Positions 10,281-19,781 of a stretch of DNA of 64,000 nt are shown one piece after another. A model generated the notes under the pieces. It was given only the letters and a program-made list of their open reading frames with translations. It had not been told where the DNA came from and searched no databases. Numbering within the stretch: position 1 is the first letter of the stretch; each line of letters begins with the position of its first letter. The stretch lies in NCBI RefSeq assembly GCF_932294415.1, contig NC_065542.1:55858406-55922405 (forward strand). Direction: 5' to 3'. The DNA is from Quercus robur. Taxonomy: Eukaryota; Streptophyta; Magnoliopsida; Fagales; Fagaceae. The translations under genes and the position numbers were made by a program.

Positions 10281-10978
10281 GTGAGCTGGTATTTGAGCTT
10301 AATTTTTGGGAGGAAAGTCACAGGAAGATGTGTTCTCGCAAAGTCTAGCAATGTTTACCTTCAACTTGAGAGAGGCTTAGTCACTGAGCTTGAGAATCTG
10401 CAGAAGGACAATGTGATAACTGTGCCTGATTGTGTAGGCTCTGGAGGGTTGAAGGATAAGCCTGGTTTTGAATTGTTTGTTAGGCCGGAAAAAGGTGTTT
10501 AAAGAAGTAAATAGCTTGCATAGGAAGAGCTCATCTGTTCTTTATGAATATTCAATACAGTGCCTGTGAGCCATTTGATTTGGGCCTTACATGGAAGTTT
10601 CCTGTAGTTTGGTCGTGTCCACGAGCACCATTACACTCTACTAGGTTCTTAATGGGTAGTGGGAATCAAAGGGGCACTATTGCAATATCTTTTATATCCA
10701 CAGATTTAGAGGAGGGGTTCCCGGGTGCTAATATTGGTGAAGACAGTTGTAAGTTGCAAGTAGACATTTTTCAAGTTGTGCCTTGGTATATTAAGGTCTA
10801 TTATCATACTCTACGAGTTTTTGTTGATGGGCAACCTCAAGCTATTGCTAATGTTGTAGAGAAGATGTATGTTTCACCTTCTGGAGACAAAGTATCGCCT
10901 GGGGGGATGGAACTGGTCCTAATATTTCCTTGTGCTGTGAAATCAGCAGCTTTAACTTTTGAGTTTGATAAGGTATGA
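10281..10978 (+). pseudogene. GPI transamidase subunit PIG-T (GPI16) pseudogene fragment
   Basis: The segment matches plant PIG-T/Gpi16, the ER-membrane GPI-transamidase subunit that helps attach GPI anchors. It has FGRKVTGRCVLAKSSNVYLQ, then LERGLVTELENLQ and PDCVGSGGLKDKPGFEL. After a gap in frame comes FDLGLTWKFPVVWSC, and then VDIFQVVPWYIKVYYHTLRV with an 'FEFDK' end. A frame slip near 10495 separates the first block from VFKEVNSLHRKSS, and a second slip near 10540-10555 separates that from the last block. The similarity stops exactly at GATAAG|GTATGA, a donor-like junction. This points to a genomic piece containing a large exon, and gives no sign of retrocopying (no poly-A seen). The N-terminal third and the transmembrane end are absent. 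Confidence 0.85.
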
Positions 10979-11239
10979 ATCATATGATCTAGCTATTCTT
11001 CACTATGTTTTTTTTTCAGGGGATTTCATTTATTTGATAAAAAAACTTCTTCTAAATCTATGCTGTGGTTTTGTCTGATTGAATCACAGATCTTCTTTGA
11101 TCAGATGCACAATGCTATTTTAAGGTCTCATAAATAAATAACTTTGTAGCTTAGAGTGAAACACTGCCAATTATGTCATGTGTTGCATAGGATGTCAATA
11201 TAGTGACTCTAATAATGAATCCTGCTAATTCATTGAAAT

Positions 11240-11246
11240 GACTTCA

Positions 11247-11282
<36 letters not shown>

Positions 11283-11301
11283 AGAAACGACTTCATAGCT
11301 T
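11240..11301 (-). mobile_element. Tail-only retrotransposition scar with 13-bp TSD
   Basis: GACTTCATAGCTT occurs at 11240-11252 and again at 11289-11301. Between them lie only a run of T and GAGAAAC, i.e. GTTTCTC plus poly-A on the minus strand. This is the signature of target-primed reverse transcription that copied little more than the poly-A tail. Confidence 0.75.
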
Positions 11302-11364
11302 AATAATGGACAAAGTTGATAATGTTATTTATAAATATAGTTTGTCAAGTTCATTAGTTTGAAC

Positions 11365-11575
11365 TTTCATCAACCACCTAGGGCTATAAATGAACCAACC
11401 TGTTTACTAACAGCTCTGGCTCAGCTCAAAATTTTTTTTTTTCCCTCTGTCTATCGAAAAAAATGTTACTTTATTTGGCGAATGAGCCAAGCTCGAGCAT
11501 AAGTTTAAGCTCAGCTATTAAACAAGCCATCCTCAAATGTAATAATGTGTTTGTGAACAAGCTTGTGAACATAGC
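11365..11575. mobile_element. MITE-like repeat, family shared with 15925-16105
   Basis: The blocks 'agggctataaatgaacca', 'agctcagctattaaacaag' and 'aataatgtgtttgtgaac' reappear in the same order at 15925-16105. The GAACAAGC/GAGCTCA-rich composition is typical of short non-autonomous DNA elements in plants. No clear target duplication is left. It abuts and may truncate the 3' end of the neighbouring LINE. Confidence 0.45.
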
Positions 11576-12189
11576 TACCATGAAATCTCCTTTGAAGTCG
11601 AACAATGATACCAGTACAATACCGGAATATTGATCATGTTCATATAAAGCACCATCAATGTTTACCTTTTACCAATCCAAGGGAGGGGGCTTCCAAGAAC
11701 ATCCCTGATTGATACTGAAAGGTTGGGCCTGCGTTATCATAGGACATAATCCACACAATAACACTTTCACTTCACTATGTATCTGCAGTGGTAAACCACT
11801 TCCATCCTCATGAACTATGCTGTTCATGTTTTTCCACGGTGCCCTAGCTATACATAAGAAAGATCCCACTGCCTCTGAATTGAAGAATTTGAATTCATAA
11901 TCTGCACAGCAAGGTCAGTAAAATCCTCCATCTGGCCATCCAATAGCGACAGATTCCCTATATTCCATACAGCTTCTGCAATTGGGCAGCAACTTCACAG
12001 CCTCTAAACAAGTGTTCTATGGTTTCATAATGTTTATTACACAACTTGCACAAAGGATTAAGGATTAAACCTCTTGAACCCAGCACGTGAGCCGTGGGTA
12101 GACTATCATGGAGACAAAGCCATATAAGAAATTGAATCCTTGGGAGTGTTTCAGACTTCCAAACCCATTTAAATGACAAAGTTTCCAGG
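11576..12189 (-). mobile_element. LINE ORF2 3' part: zf-RVT and RNase H-like domains
   Basis: The minus strand reads WVWKSETLPRIQFLIWLCLH, then DSLPTAHVLGSRG and LCKLCNKHYETIEHLFRGCE. This is the zf-RVT module of plant L1-type LINEs, with its C..C....H....C metal-site pattern. Further on it reads WKPPPLDW, a stop, then KVNIDGALYEHDQYSGIVLV, the start of the RNase H-like (RVT_3) domain with the 'NxDGA' aspartate. No poly-A tail is visible at the low-coordinate end, where a MITE-like repeat begins. It continues, with a few residues missing, from the + strand segment 12190-12995. Confidence 0.85.
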
Positions 12190-12995
12190 TTCAGGGGGTT
12201 TAACTTTGTTCTTGATAAGGTCCAAAGTAAGCTAGCTGGGTGGAAGTCTAGATTGCTGTCTAAAGTAGGAAGATTAGTGCTTGCCAAATCTGTTGTTGCC
12301 CCCATTGCAGAGTATTACATGTAGTGCCACAACCTCCCAGCTAAAGTGTGTGATTCCTTTGATAAAATGATGAGGGATTTCATCTGGGGGTCAACTGAGG
12401 AAAGAAGAAGAATGCATATGGTTAGGTGGAGTACTGTTACACTGCCCAAAGAGTTGGGAGGTTTGGGGCTTTATTCAATGAAGCATAGGAATGAAGTCAT
12501 TCTAGCCAAACTTTGTTGGAGGCTTGCTCATGAGGAAGGGAAGCCTTGGGCAAATATGTTGTTAGCAAAATACCTCTGCCCCAGTAGATTGACTGAAGAA
12601 GGAAGAAAATTGCCCTGCTCTCGGATTTGGGTAGCTTGCTAAAAGGGAGGGCCGATCTATGTTAAAGGCTTGAGATGGACTGTTAGGAATGGTGATTCTG
12701 TGAATATGTGGATGGATTTTTGGTTACCTAATGGGAGATTAAGGGAGCTTATTGTTGGTCCCCTGAACTGTGGAGAAGAAGTGTTGACCGTTAGACAATG
12801 TTTTGATGAAAACCATGGTTGGCTGCCTTCAAGCATCTCCTTTGAGCTCCCAGCAAGTGTGCTTGGCACCATTAAGGCCACACCCTTCTCTTATATTCCT
12901 CAAGCTAATGATAGTCTAATGTGGGCCTATTCCAAAAATGGCTCTTTCACTATACAAGCTGCTTACCTCAGTACACAATTATTACTTCACATTTC
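12190..12995 (+). mobile_element. LINE ORF2 middle part, inverted relative to its 3' part
   Basis: The + strand reads FNFVLDKVQSKLAGWKSRLL, SKVGRLVLAKSVVAPIAEYY, a stop, FDKMMRDFIWGS, GGLGLYSMKHRN, one more stop near 12640, GLRWTVRNGDSVNMWMDFW and DSLMWAYSKNGSFTIQAAYL. This is the end of the reverse transcriptase and the linker leading to zf-RVT in plant L1 LINEs. The next piece of the protein lies on the opposite strand at 12189-11576. Outer flank = point nearest the 3' part, inner junction = most 5' part: the geometry produced by twin priming. Confidence 0.88.
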
Positions 12996-14909
12996 ATGGT
13001 ACCCACTTTCTTTAATTAAAACATAAAAATTGTGAAATGATGTTTTTAAAACATAATTTCACAGTTTTAATTGAAATTGAAATATAATTTCAAAACAAGG
13101 AATGCACGATATATATTTTCAAAATTTGAAAAGCAAGAAATCATGGGTTCACTTTTTTTTTTTTTTTTTACTCCAACAAAACCAAAATGGTTTTGGCATA
13201 AACCCCATGAAATTTCTCTCTCTCTCTCTCTCTCTCTCTCGATCAGAGAGAAATTCGAACCCTAGATTTCTCTCTCAATTAGAGAGAAATTTCATGGCAT
13301 AAATAAACCCCATGAAATTTCTCTCTCTCAACAAAACCAAAACGGTTTTGGTACGTTTGGAGGTAAGGGGTTTGGCCACTTCAATATGACGTCATTCGCC
13401 CCATCCTCGACTGGATCTTCACCTCTCTCTCTCTCTTTTTCAATTTTCCATTTCAATTAGGGTTTCTTATTTTCGTTTACTTTAAATCATAGGCGCGAGC
13501 AATTTTCCACTGAATTTGAATGTTTTGGGTGATTACAGGGAGAGAGGACTTGGACTTTGCTTTTGATGATTGCATTTCTGCCTTTTTCTGCTAGACCAGG
13601 AAGGAAGCACTTTTTAGCGTTGAAGAAAGATATTGGGTATTCTCTCTACTACACATTTGCTTTTACTTGTATATGGTTATCAACTACTATGGACTGAAGT
13701 TCACTCACCGCTTCTATAACTTACCAATAAAAACATGGCTGTTGTACATTTTTCGCTTTGAAATATACGAGGCATCAAACATATTTGGGGTTTGGGTTTC
13801 AAATTTGCATCATAGTGGTTGTTGTAGTTTGTTTGGGGTTATGGTTTCAATCTTTGTTAAATATGCATATTTATTGCATGCCTTTTTTCATGTTTGAGAT
13901 AGGGCTTTTAAAGTTTAAACTGTAACTTTTGTATTAGGTTCATCTCCATTTGAAATGGGTTTATTTCGTGGTTTTTATTAAATATTACGAATCTAAAGAT
14001 GTAACGAGTGCCATTCCATAACTTTTAGCCTTTCCCAGCAAGCTTACCAACAAAATGCTTGTGTTTATGTATAAAAGCTTTCTTCTAGAAATTCAATACG
14101 CTTTACATATTCAAGTACTTCTTAGCTTCACATCAAGAATTTTGGCTTACAGCTGAAACAGATGTAAAGTGTGAAATGGATTTGTTGGGTTTGTGGTTTT
14201 ACTTTGCACATAGTGTTTGATACTTTATTTCTCTTATTTTAATCTGTTGATGGTTTTGAGTCCAAGATTTTGGATGGAGTTTCATTTTGGGAGCAGAAAT
14301 TTTAGCGAGTTTGAATCATGATGGATGATATTTATCTGTGTCTTAATTTGATGCTGAATCCAATGATTATCTTCTGGGTTGTATTTGGTTTTCACTTTAT
14401 TATATTATATTAACTAAACATAGTGTTAGGTTCATTACGACAAAGGTTTTGTTGTAGTATTTTTGTACCACTCATGCTGTGAAGAATCACTATCAAAGGA
14501 TGTGTAATTAGTTGAAAAAAATGTTTGGAACTTGTTTAAGCACTTAAAATTGTATGTTTAAAAAGAACAATAAATTTAAAGTTGAGGTCATGTGCATGGC
14601 TACCATGCTTCTGCTTTCCTGCTATTTGGAGTATGTTGTATGTGGTTTGCTTCCTATGACGCATATAATTTGTTTGTTGGTTTTGCTTGCCTTCTGCTAT
14701 TTTTGGCTGAGTTTTTGTATTTCATACATAACTGGACTGTTGATGTCCTAGTAGTTCACCTATATTTTCATTTGTTTTGCATAGAAAAGGGCTCAGAAAG
14801 GGCATAAAAATGCCAAAGCTAAAGAAACATTTGATTGGAGTTTAGAAATGGTGACTAGTAGGAATGTTTGAATTTATTGTCTTCAGACACAAACAAGATT
14901 TAAAAAGAA
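12996..14909. other. Non-coding DNA with CT-rich, locally hairpin-forming stretch
   Basis: 13166-13352 has a local duplication around CT runs. 'caaaaccaaaaYggttttgg' (itself palindromic) occurs at both ends, and 'ccatgaaatttctctctc' occurs at least twice directly and once inverted. 13420-13480 looks like a plant 5' leader (CT-rich, 'attagggtttctta'), and 13560-13640 could be a short decayed exon ending before GTATTC, but no protein family can be named. The remainder to 14909 is AT-rich with no supported feature. Confidence 0.4.
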
Positions 14910-15275
14910 TCCCCCATTTTTATGGATAAAAAGCTAATGATTTTAACACCAATTAAAGCTGGATTCCATGATCTCATCATTGAGGGGGATAATATTAATG
15001 TTAGGAGCAAAACTCTCTATGCTGAATATGGACTATTCACGACTTGGGCATATTTTGCAAGAAATAAAGACGTTGGTTGGGTGGTCTTCGCAAAGGCTCT
15101 TTCTCATATGTCAGGAGATCTGGCAATTCAATGGCACACTCTTTAACCAAGTTTGTTAAATCTATCTTTGATGATGTAATTTGGATTGAAGATCCTCCTT
15201 CTCTTGCCTTAGAGGTTTTATTCTTTGGTGTAAATGTTTTTCTTTTGTGAATTAAAGTTTTTTTCCCCCCCCAAA
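14910..15275 (+). mobile_element. LINE 3' end fragment (RNase H-like tail)
   Basis: The + strand shows 'GFHDLIIEGDN', the '.d.iiEgDs' block of the RVT_3 domain in plant LINEs. After frame changes come 'GDLAIQWHTL' (equivalent of 'gN.vAh.La') and 'WIEDPPSLALEVL', the usual ORF2 C-terminus. The segment ends in a C run plus A11 at about 15265-15281, likely the remnant of a poly-A tail. It is 5'-truncated and frameshifted. Confidence 0.6.
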
Positions 15276-15924
15276 AAAAAAAACTAAAAGGTAGTTCAAA
15301 AGTTGCTAAATCTAACTCTGATAATGTGATATGATGTGTTATGTTTATATCATAATTTAATTCATTAAAATAGTGCGTAAAATTTCCTGGAATTCAGTAA
15401 AATGTCAGAGTGAAACAAAAATTTGCTGCACATGGTGTTCATGGATATAATAAGTATAACTTCTCACCAATACTTCACCAAATTGAACAAGACACTGAGC
15501 ATCATAACATTTGCTAGTTGCTCGTAACCATTGTCCTGCTGAAAAATTCGATTAAATGAGTCATAGTTATTGTCGTTACTTTTTATTAAAAAAAATTAAT
15601 TAGCAAGTACAACCATAGTCACCAAAATTTTATTGTTTATTATTTATTTTATAGTTAGAAAACTGTGTACTGTGCTTTGTTTTCAAACCTTTGAATTTGA
15701 AAAACAAGAATTTTTTTTTTTAATCTGAAAAATAAGTTTTTGAAAACAAAAATAAAAAGCATTTTCAATACATAACCTTATCTTTCAATTGCTTTCTTTT
15801 CTCTCTGATCTATATCTCTAACAAAAAACTCTAATCACTTTGATGTTTTGTACATACTTTTTTTTCCCTCATTTCTCAATAATAAGAAGAGAAACATGAT
15901 ACTCTTTATTCTAATGGAGGGTAG
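15276..15924. other. Unassigned AT-rich DNA
   Basis: A/T-rich intergenic sequence with short A and T tracts. I see no coding frame or paired repeats. Confidence 0.5.
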
Positions 15925-16105
15925 GACTGGAAATGAACTAAACTATTTATGAATAGTTTGAGTTTTATTTAAAAAAAGCTTTTCTATGAACGTTTGTTTA
16001 GAGAACAAACCAAGTTCAAGTATGAATTTTAGATTCAATTATTAAACAAGTTAAGCTCAAACAAAATAATGTGTTCGTGAACATAAAGACTTGATTTAAC
16101 GATAT
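15925..16105. mobile_element. MITE-like repeat, second copy
   Basis: Shares the ordered blocks '..aaatgaac..', '..ttcaattattaaacaagtt..' and 'aataatgtgttcgtgaacat' with 11365-11575. It is more diverged. Confidence 0.4.
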
Positions 16106-16821
16106 AGCATAGAACAAAGATTCTCTCCAAACTAATTTGGAGAGAAACAGTACAAACTCTGCATATATCTCTATATTGAGTGTGAATTTTGATAATCTAG
16201 TTGTTAGATTGCATGTTTTTATTATATTCTTTGTGCATATAGAATTTCAAGAAGATCAAATATCAATTGCTATCTCTTTAAACAAATGTTGAAATTTCGA
16301 ATTTTTATGATCTAAAATTGTGTATAAAAAAATAAGTTTATTGATCGAATAGTAAATAATATCTAACTTGAACGAAATTTGATATGCATGTTAAAAACAT
16401 AAGGAACATGAAATTTAACAGTTAGATTTTCAAAATTCATACACAAGAAAAAGAGATACATAAGTTTGGAGAGAAATTTTGTTTTATATAATATTATATT
16501 TTTATATGTATAATTGTCTAAAGATATACTCATATAGACTTGAAATTGCATTGTATAAGATTGTCAATATGTTCATATGATATTAAATTATTATTTTTAA
16601 CTTATTGATAATATAAATAGTCTATTCGCTGTTAAAAAAAATAAAATTATTCACGATTTCACAATATATATTTAGAAAATAATAAGTTAATTAAGTAGAT
16701 TGTAAATAATTTTGAACATAAAATCTTGTTTGGTGATAAGCTCAAATTGATTTTGTGATAAAAAAATAATAATAAAATAAACTAGTTTGAACTTTTAATA
16801 CTTAGCTCGTCTTATTTACAA
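16106..16821. repeat. AT-rich repeat related (inverted) to 25735-25985
   Basis: 16160-16450 contains, in reverse orientation, the blocks found at 25735-25985: 'gcatgttaaaaacataagga', 'aaataagtttattgatcga' and 'gtgtgaattttgat'. An old dispersed repeat is the simplest reading. Its ends and class are not visible. Confidence 0.4.
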
Positions 16822-17619
16822 GGATATTTTTGGTATTTAGCTTGATTTTACCAAAAATTTTGTTAATTGACAAGAAAGCCAAACATAAATCTTGAGTCTT
16901 GAAGACTTGAGTTCTATATAAACAACAACATGACAAACCCAGTAAAGAAGAAGAAAGAGAATTAGAGGGCAGAGAAGGAGAAGAAGAAGAAGAAGGAAAA
17001 AAAAAAAAAAAGAACAAGCAAAGAAGAAGAGAGAGAGAACACCTATAGAGAAGCACTAAATGATTAGATCTGCAAACTCGGAGAGGATCAGATTCGTCCT
17101 CCAAGGCCTGATTTGGGCTTAATCTAATGAGAAGAAGAAATATTAGATCTGGAGAGAAGAAGAAGGATCAATGGAAAGCTTGAGTTTTTCTCTTGGTTTT
17201 CTTTGAAGAAACTTGAGTCTTAAGTTTCTTATGTGATTTCGAGGCGAAAATAGCCAAATGGTCATAAAATTCTAACTATTTAGTTTGTAGGTCAGTTTTG
17301 AAACTATATTATTTACTAACAACTCGAGTTTAAGAGACTTGATTTTGGCCTAAAAATCGAGTATTTGAGACTTGATTTTTATAGTCTGATATGGTCCAAT
17401 GTGGCATATTTTTTCACGTGGTGAACACATGGAAATCGAGTCTTTAAGACTCGATTTCCAACCTTATAAATATCAAAGAAAAACCCAGAACATATCAGAG
17501 AAGAACCCAGAGAAGGAAGGGAAAAAAAAAAAAAAAAAAAACCAGAACAAAAGAGAGAAGAACCCAGATTATAGAGAAACGAGAGAAAGAATATGGAGAA
17601 AGCTCACAACTCACCTCAC

Positions 17620-17762
17620 TAGCGCGGCTTGGGGTTGGCGTGGCCTGGGCTCGCGCGCAGAAACAGGTCGCTTGCGACCTAGGTTGCGCGGCCTAGGCTC
17701 GCACTACCTGGGTCGCGCGCCTGGGCTCGCGCAGCCTGGGTAGCAGGGCGACCTGTTTCTGG
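17620..17762. other. GC-rich core block within the Mutator-like element
   Basis: About 140 bp rich in GGCCTGGGCTCGCGCG-type motifs, repeated three to four times with variations. They lie between the inverted pair 'agaaacaggtcg' and 'cgacctgtttct'. Its composition is unlike the surrounding 70%+ AT sequence. Pack-MULEs often hold captured GC-rich host fragments, but I recognise no gene here. Confidence 0.5.
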
Positions 17763-17764
17763 GG

Positions 17765-17797
<33 letters not shown>

Positions 17798-17811
17798 CTC
17801 TTTCTTCTCTT

Positions 17812-17918
17812 GGTGGTTTTCTTTGTTAGGATTGCTGTTGTTGCTGTGGTTTTGTTGGTTGTTGTGGTGGTTTTCTTTGTTAGGATTGCTGTTGTTGTTG
17901 TGGTTTTGTTGGATGTTG
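17812..17918 (+). repeat. Tandem duplication, 54-bp unit x2
   Basis: GGTGGTTTTCTTTGTTAGGA begins at 17812 and again at 17866. The two units are nearly identical over their 54 bp, rich in TTG triplets, and lie between two poly-T tracts in the element core. Confidence 0.85.
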
Positions 17919-18304
17919 AGTTGAGAAGCTGTAAAGGCAAAATCTTTTTTTTTTTTTTTTTTTTTTTTGCTGTAAATGTAAATCGAGTCTTAGTAAGACT
18001 AGATTTACAAGTAGATGCCACGTGGGAAAAATGCTAACTCAGACTCGATTAGAACATGCAAACCGAGCCTCAAAGGCTCGATTTACAGGCCCAAAATCGA
18101 GCCTCTAAGGCTCCAGTTGTTAGTAAATGATATAGTTTTCAAACTGGACCTACTAACTATATAGTTGGTTTTTTTATTGCTAGTTACCCATTTTTGCCTG
18201 ATTTCGATCTCAAAGATTCGAAATGCTACTTAACCAATATGTTGGCAAAACTTGTCAACTAACAAAATTGTTTGCAGAATCAGGCTAAATGCCAAATATC
18301 CCCC

Positions 18305-18535
18305 ATTTACTGCCCTAAATTGGAGGGAATAAAAAATGAAATAAAATAGAGATTTTCAGAATTATTTTGATAGTAACTTTCAAGTATTGTTGTTCAAAAT
18401 AATGTGAAAATTGTAATTTAAAAGATGTTGTGAAAATATGTGTTTAAAATACTTATAGTGCAAAAAATGTTTTTAGTACCATGTTTCAAATAACATATTT
18501 TAATATGTGAAAAATATAATTACGTGTTTGGTATA

Positions 18536-18576
<41 letters not shown>

Positions 18577-19781
18577 TTTTTTTTCTTTTTAAAAAAAGTG
18601 GTAACTTTCTAACAAAGACAATTATTTTATTAATATTTATTAGAGGAGTCCACGTGAGAGAGAATAGAGGAAAAGAGAGAAAGAATAAAATATAAAAAAT
18701 AAAAAAAGAAAAGAAAAAGATGAGCTGTGTGAGAGAAAGAGAGAGACAGAAAGATGGAATGATGTTAAGTCTTATCAAGTGGGTTCTCTCACTTTTTTAA
18801 ATATTTACAAAAATATCATTGAGTAATGTTATTTGAAAATTTTTTTGTTTCTCAAAATTAAAATTAAAAAAATTTCTAAATATCCTAAAATAAAATACAT
18901 AACTTAAATATTTCTAAATGAAATCTCTTACCAACCACGTTATTTTGTTACTTCCACAATTTTCATTGTTCACCGTTTTCAGTGTTTTTTTTTTTTTTTT
19001 TTTTTTTGATAAGCACAGTTTTCAGTGTTATTCGATCTAATAACCATAAATTGCATCTTCAAACGGGTTGAACCGGTGTCAAGCCCATCCCAACTTTTAA
19101 GCTAGCTCATAAGTCACATGTGATATGAGTATGACTATTCAATTAGAGTGACAACTGGTATTGGATAAGGAAGAATCCAATCCCTTCAAAAGTCAAAAAA
19201 TCATAAAAACCTCATTTTTAAAAATAAAGTACACATCGTACTCACCAATCAAAACAAAAACTGACCCAGAATCCAACGAAAGATGACCACTGAGTTACCC
19301 TCATCCACACATTCTCACCCGTCCGATTCCTCTCTCACTCAATTACAACCGTCCATTCCCCACGGCACCTTTTCAATGGATTCCTCTATACTCTATCCCC
19401 CACCGGAATCCAAACCTTTCTTAATTTCAGTTTATTCCAAAACAAAAACATAAAAAAAAAAAAAAACATAAAATGTTTTACTCGCTCAAACACAAACGCC
19501 ACGTCATCAAAACAAGGACGACCTCGTAATTAACTAACTTTAAAATTACGATAATGCCATTCCCGCGAGTGAGAAAAAATATAGTAGCGTGCGTGTAACG
19601 CTTAGTAAGTCGTGCTCTCTGATTCGGAGTCTCTTTTCTTTGTGCGTGCAGAGTTTTTTTTTTTTCTATATGTGTTGGCGGGGAGAGAGAGAGAACCAAA
19701 AAGCAAAACCCACAAAGGGTTTCTGAGATTGACAGATTGAGAGAAAGTTTTGAGTGATTTAAAAGAGTGAGAATTGTGAAG
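18305..19781. other. Intergenic region and SUMO 5' flank
   Basis: Contains an (AT)n run at about 18546-18572, purine-rich DNA at 18655-18755, the tail-only scar at 18971-19029, and the probable SUMO promoter/5' UTR. The 5' flank from about 19560 has a 'aaatatag' TATA-like box near 19578 and a GA-rich leader just before the start codon. The promoter assignment is positional inference only. Confidence 0.4.
18971..19029 (-). mobile_element. Tail-only retrotransposition scar
   Basis: CACCGTTTTCAGTGTT (18971-18986) and CACAGTTTTCAGTGTT (19014-19029) are 15/16 identical. They flank only poly-T plus GATAAG, i.e. CTTATC followed by poly-A on the minus strand. This is the same 3'-terminal hexamer as the scars at 2244, 36547 and (as TTATC) 37753. 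Confidence 0.75.

Larger units (their letters stand above)
16822..18304. mobile_element. Long-TIR Mutator-like non-autonomous element (~1.5 kb)
   Basis: The left end, GGATATTTTTGGTATTTAGC, pairs with the right end, GCTAAATGCCAAATATCCCC. Homology between inverted ends continues inward through 'ttttgttaRttgacaag', 'gtaggtcNagttttgaaact' and 'atttactaacaactNgag' to the 'aaatcgagtcttNaagactcgattt' blocks, giving arms of several hundred bp. Long TIRs with this terminus are typical of MULEs. Flanking 9-mers agree at only about 6 of 9 bases, so the insertion is old or the TSD is eroded. The left arm has ~300 bp of extra purine-rich sequence (16913-17200). No transposase is present. The core (17480-17990) holds A/G tracts, a GC-rich block and a tandem duplication. 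Confidence 0.75.

Noticed and set aside
17704-18021. Long frames in both directions over the Mutator-like core
   Set aside because: They are translations of poly-T, TTG repeats and the 54-bp tandem duplication.
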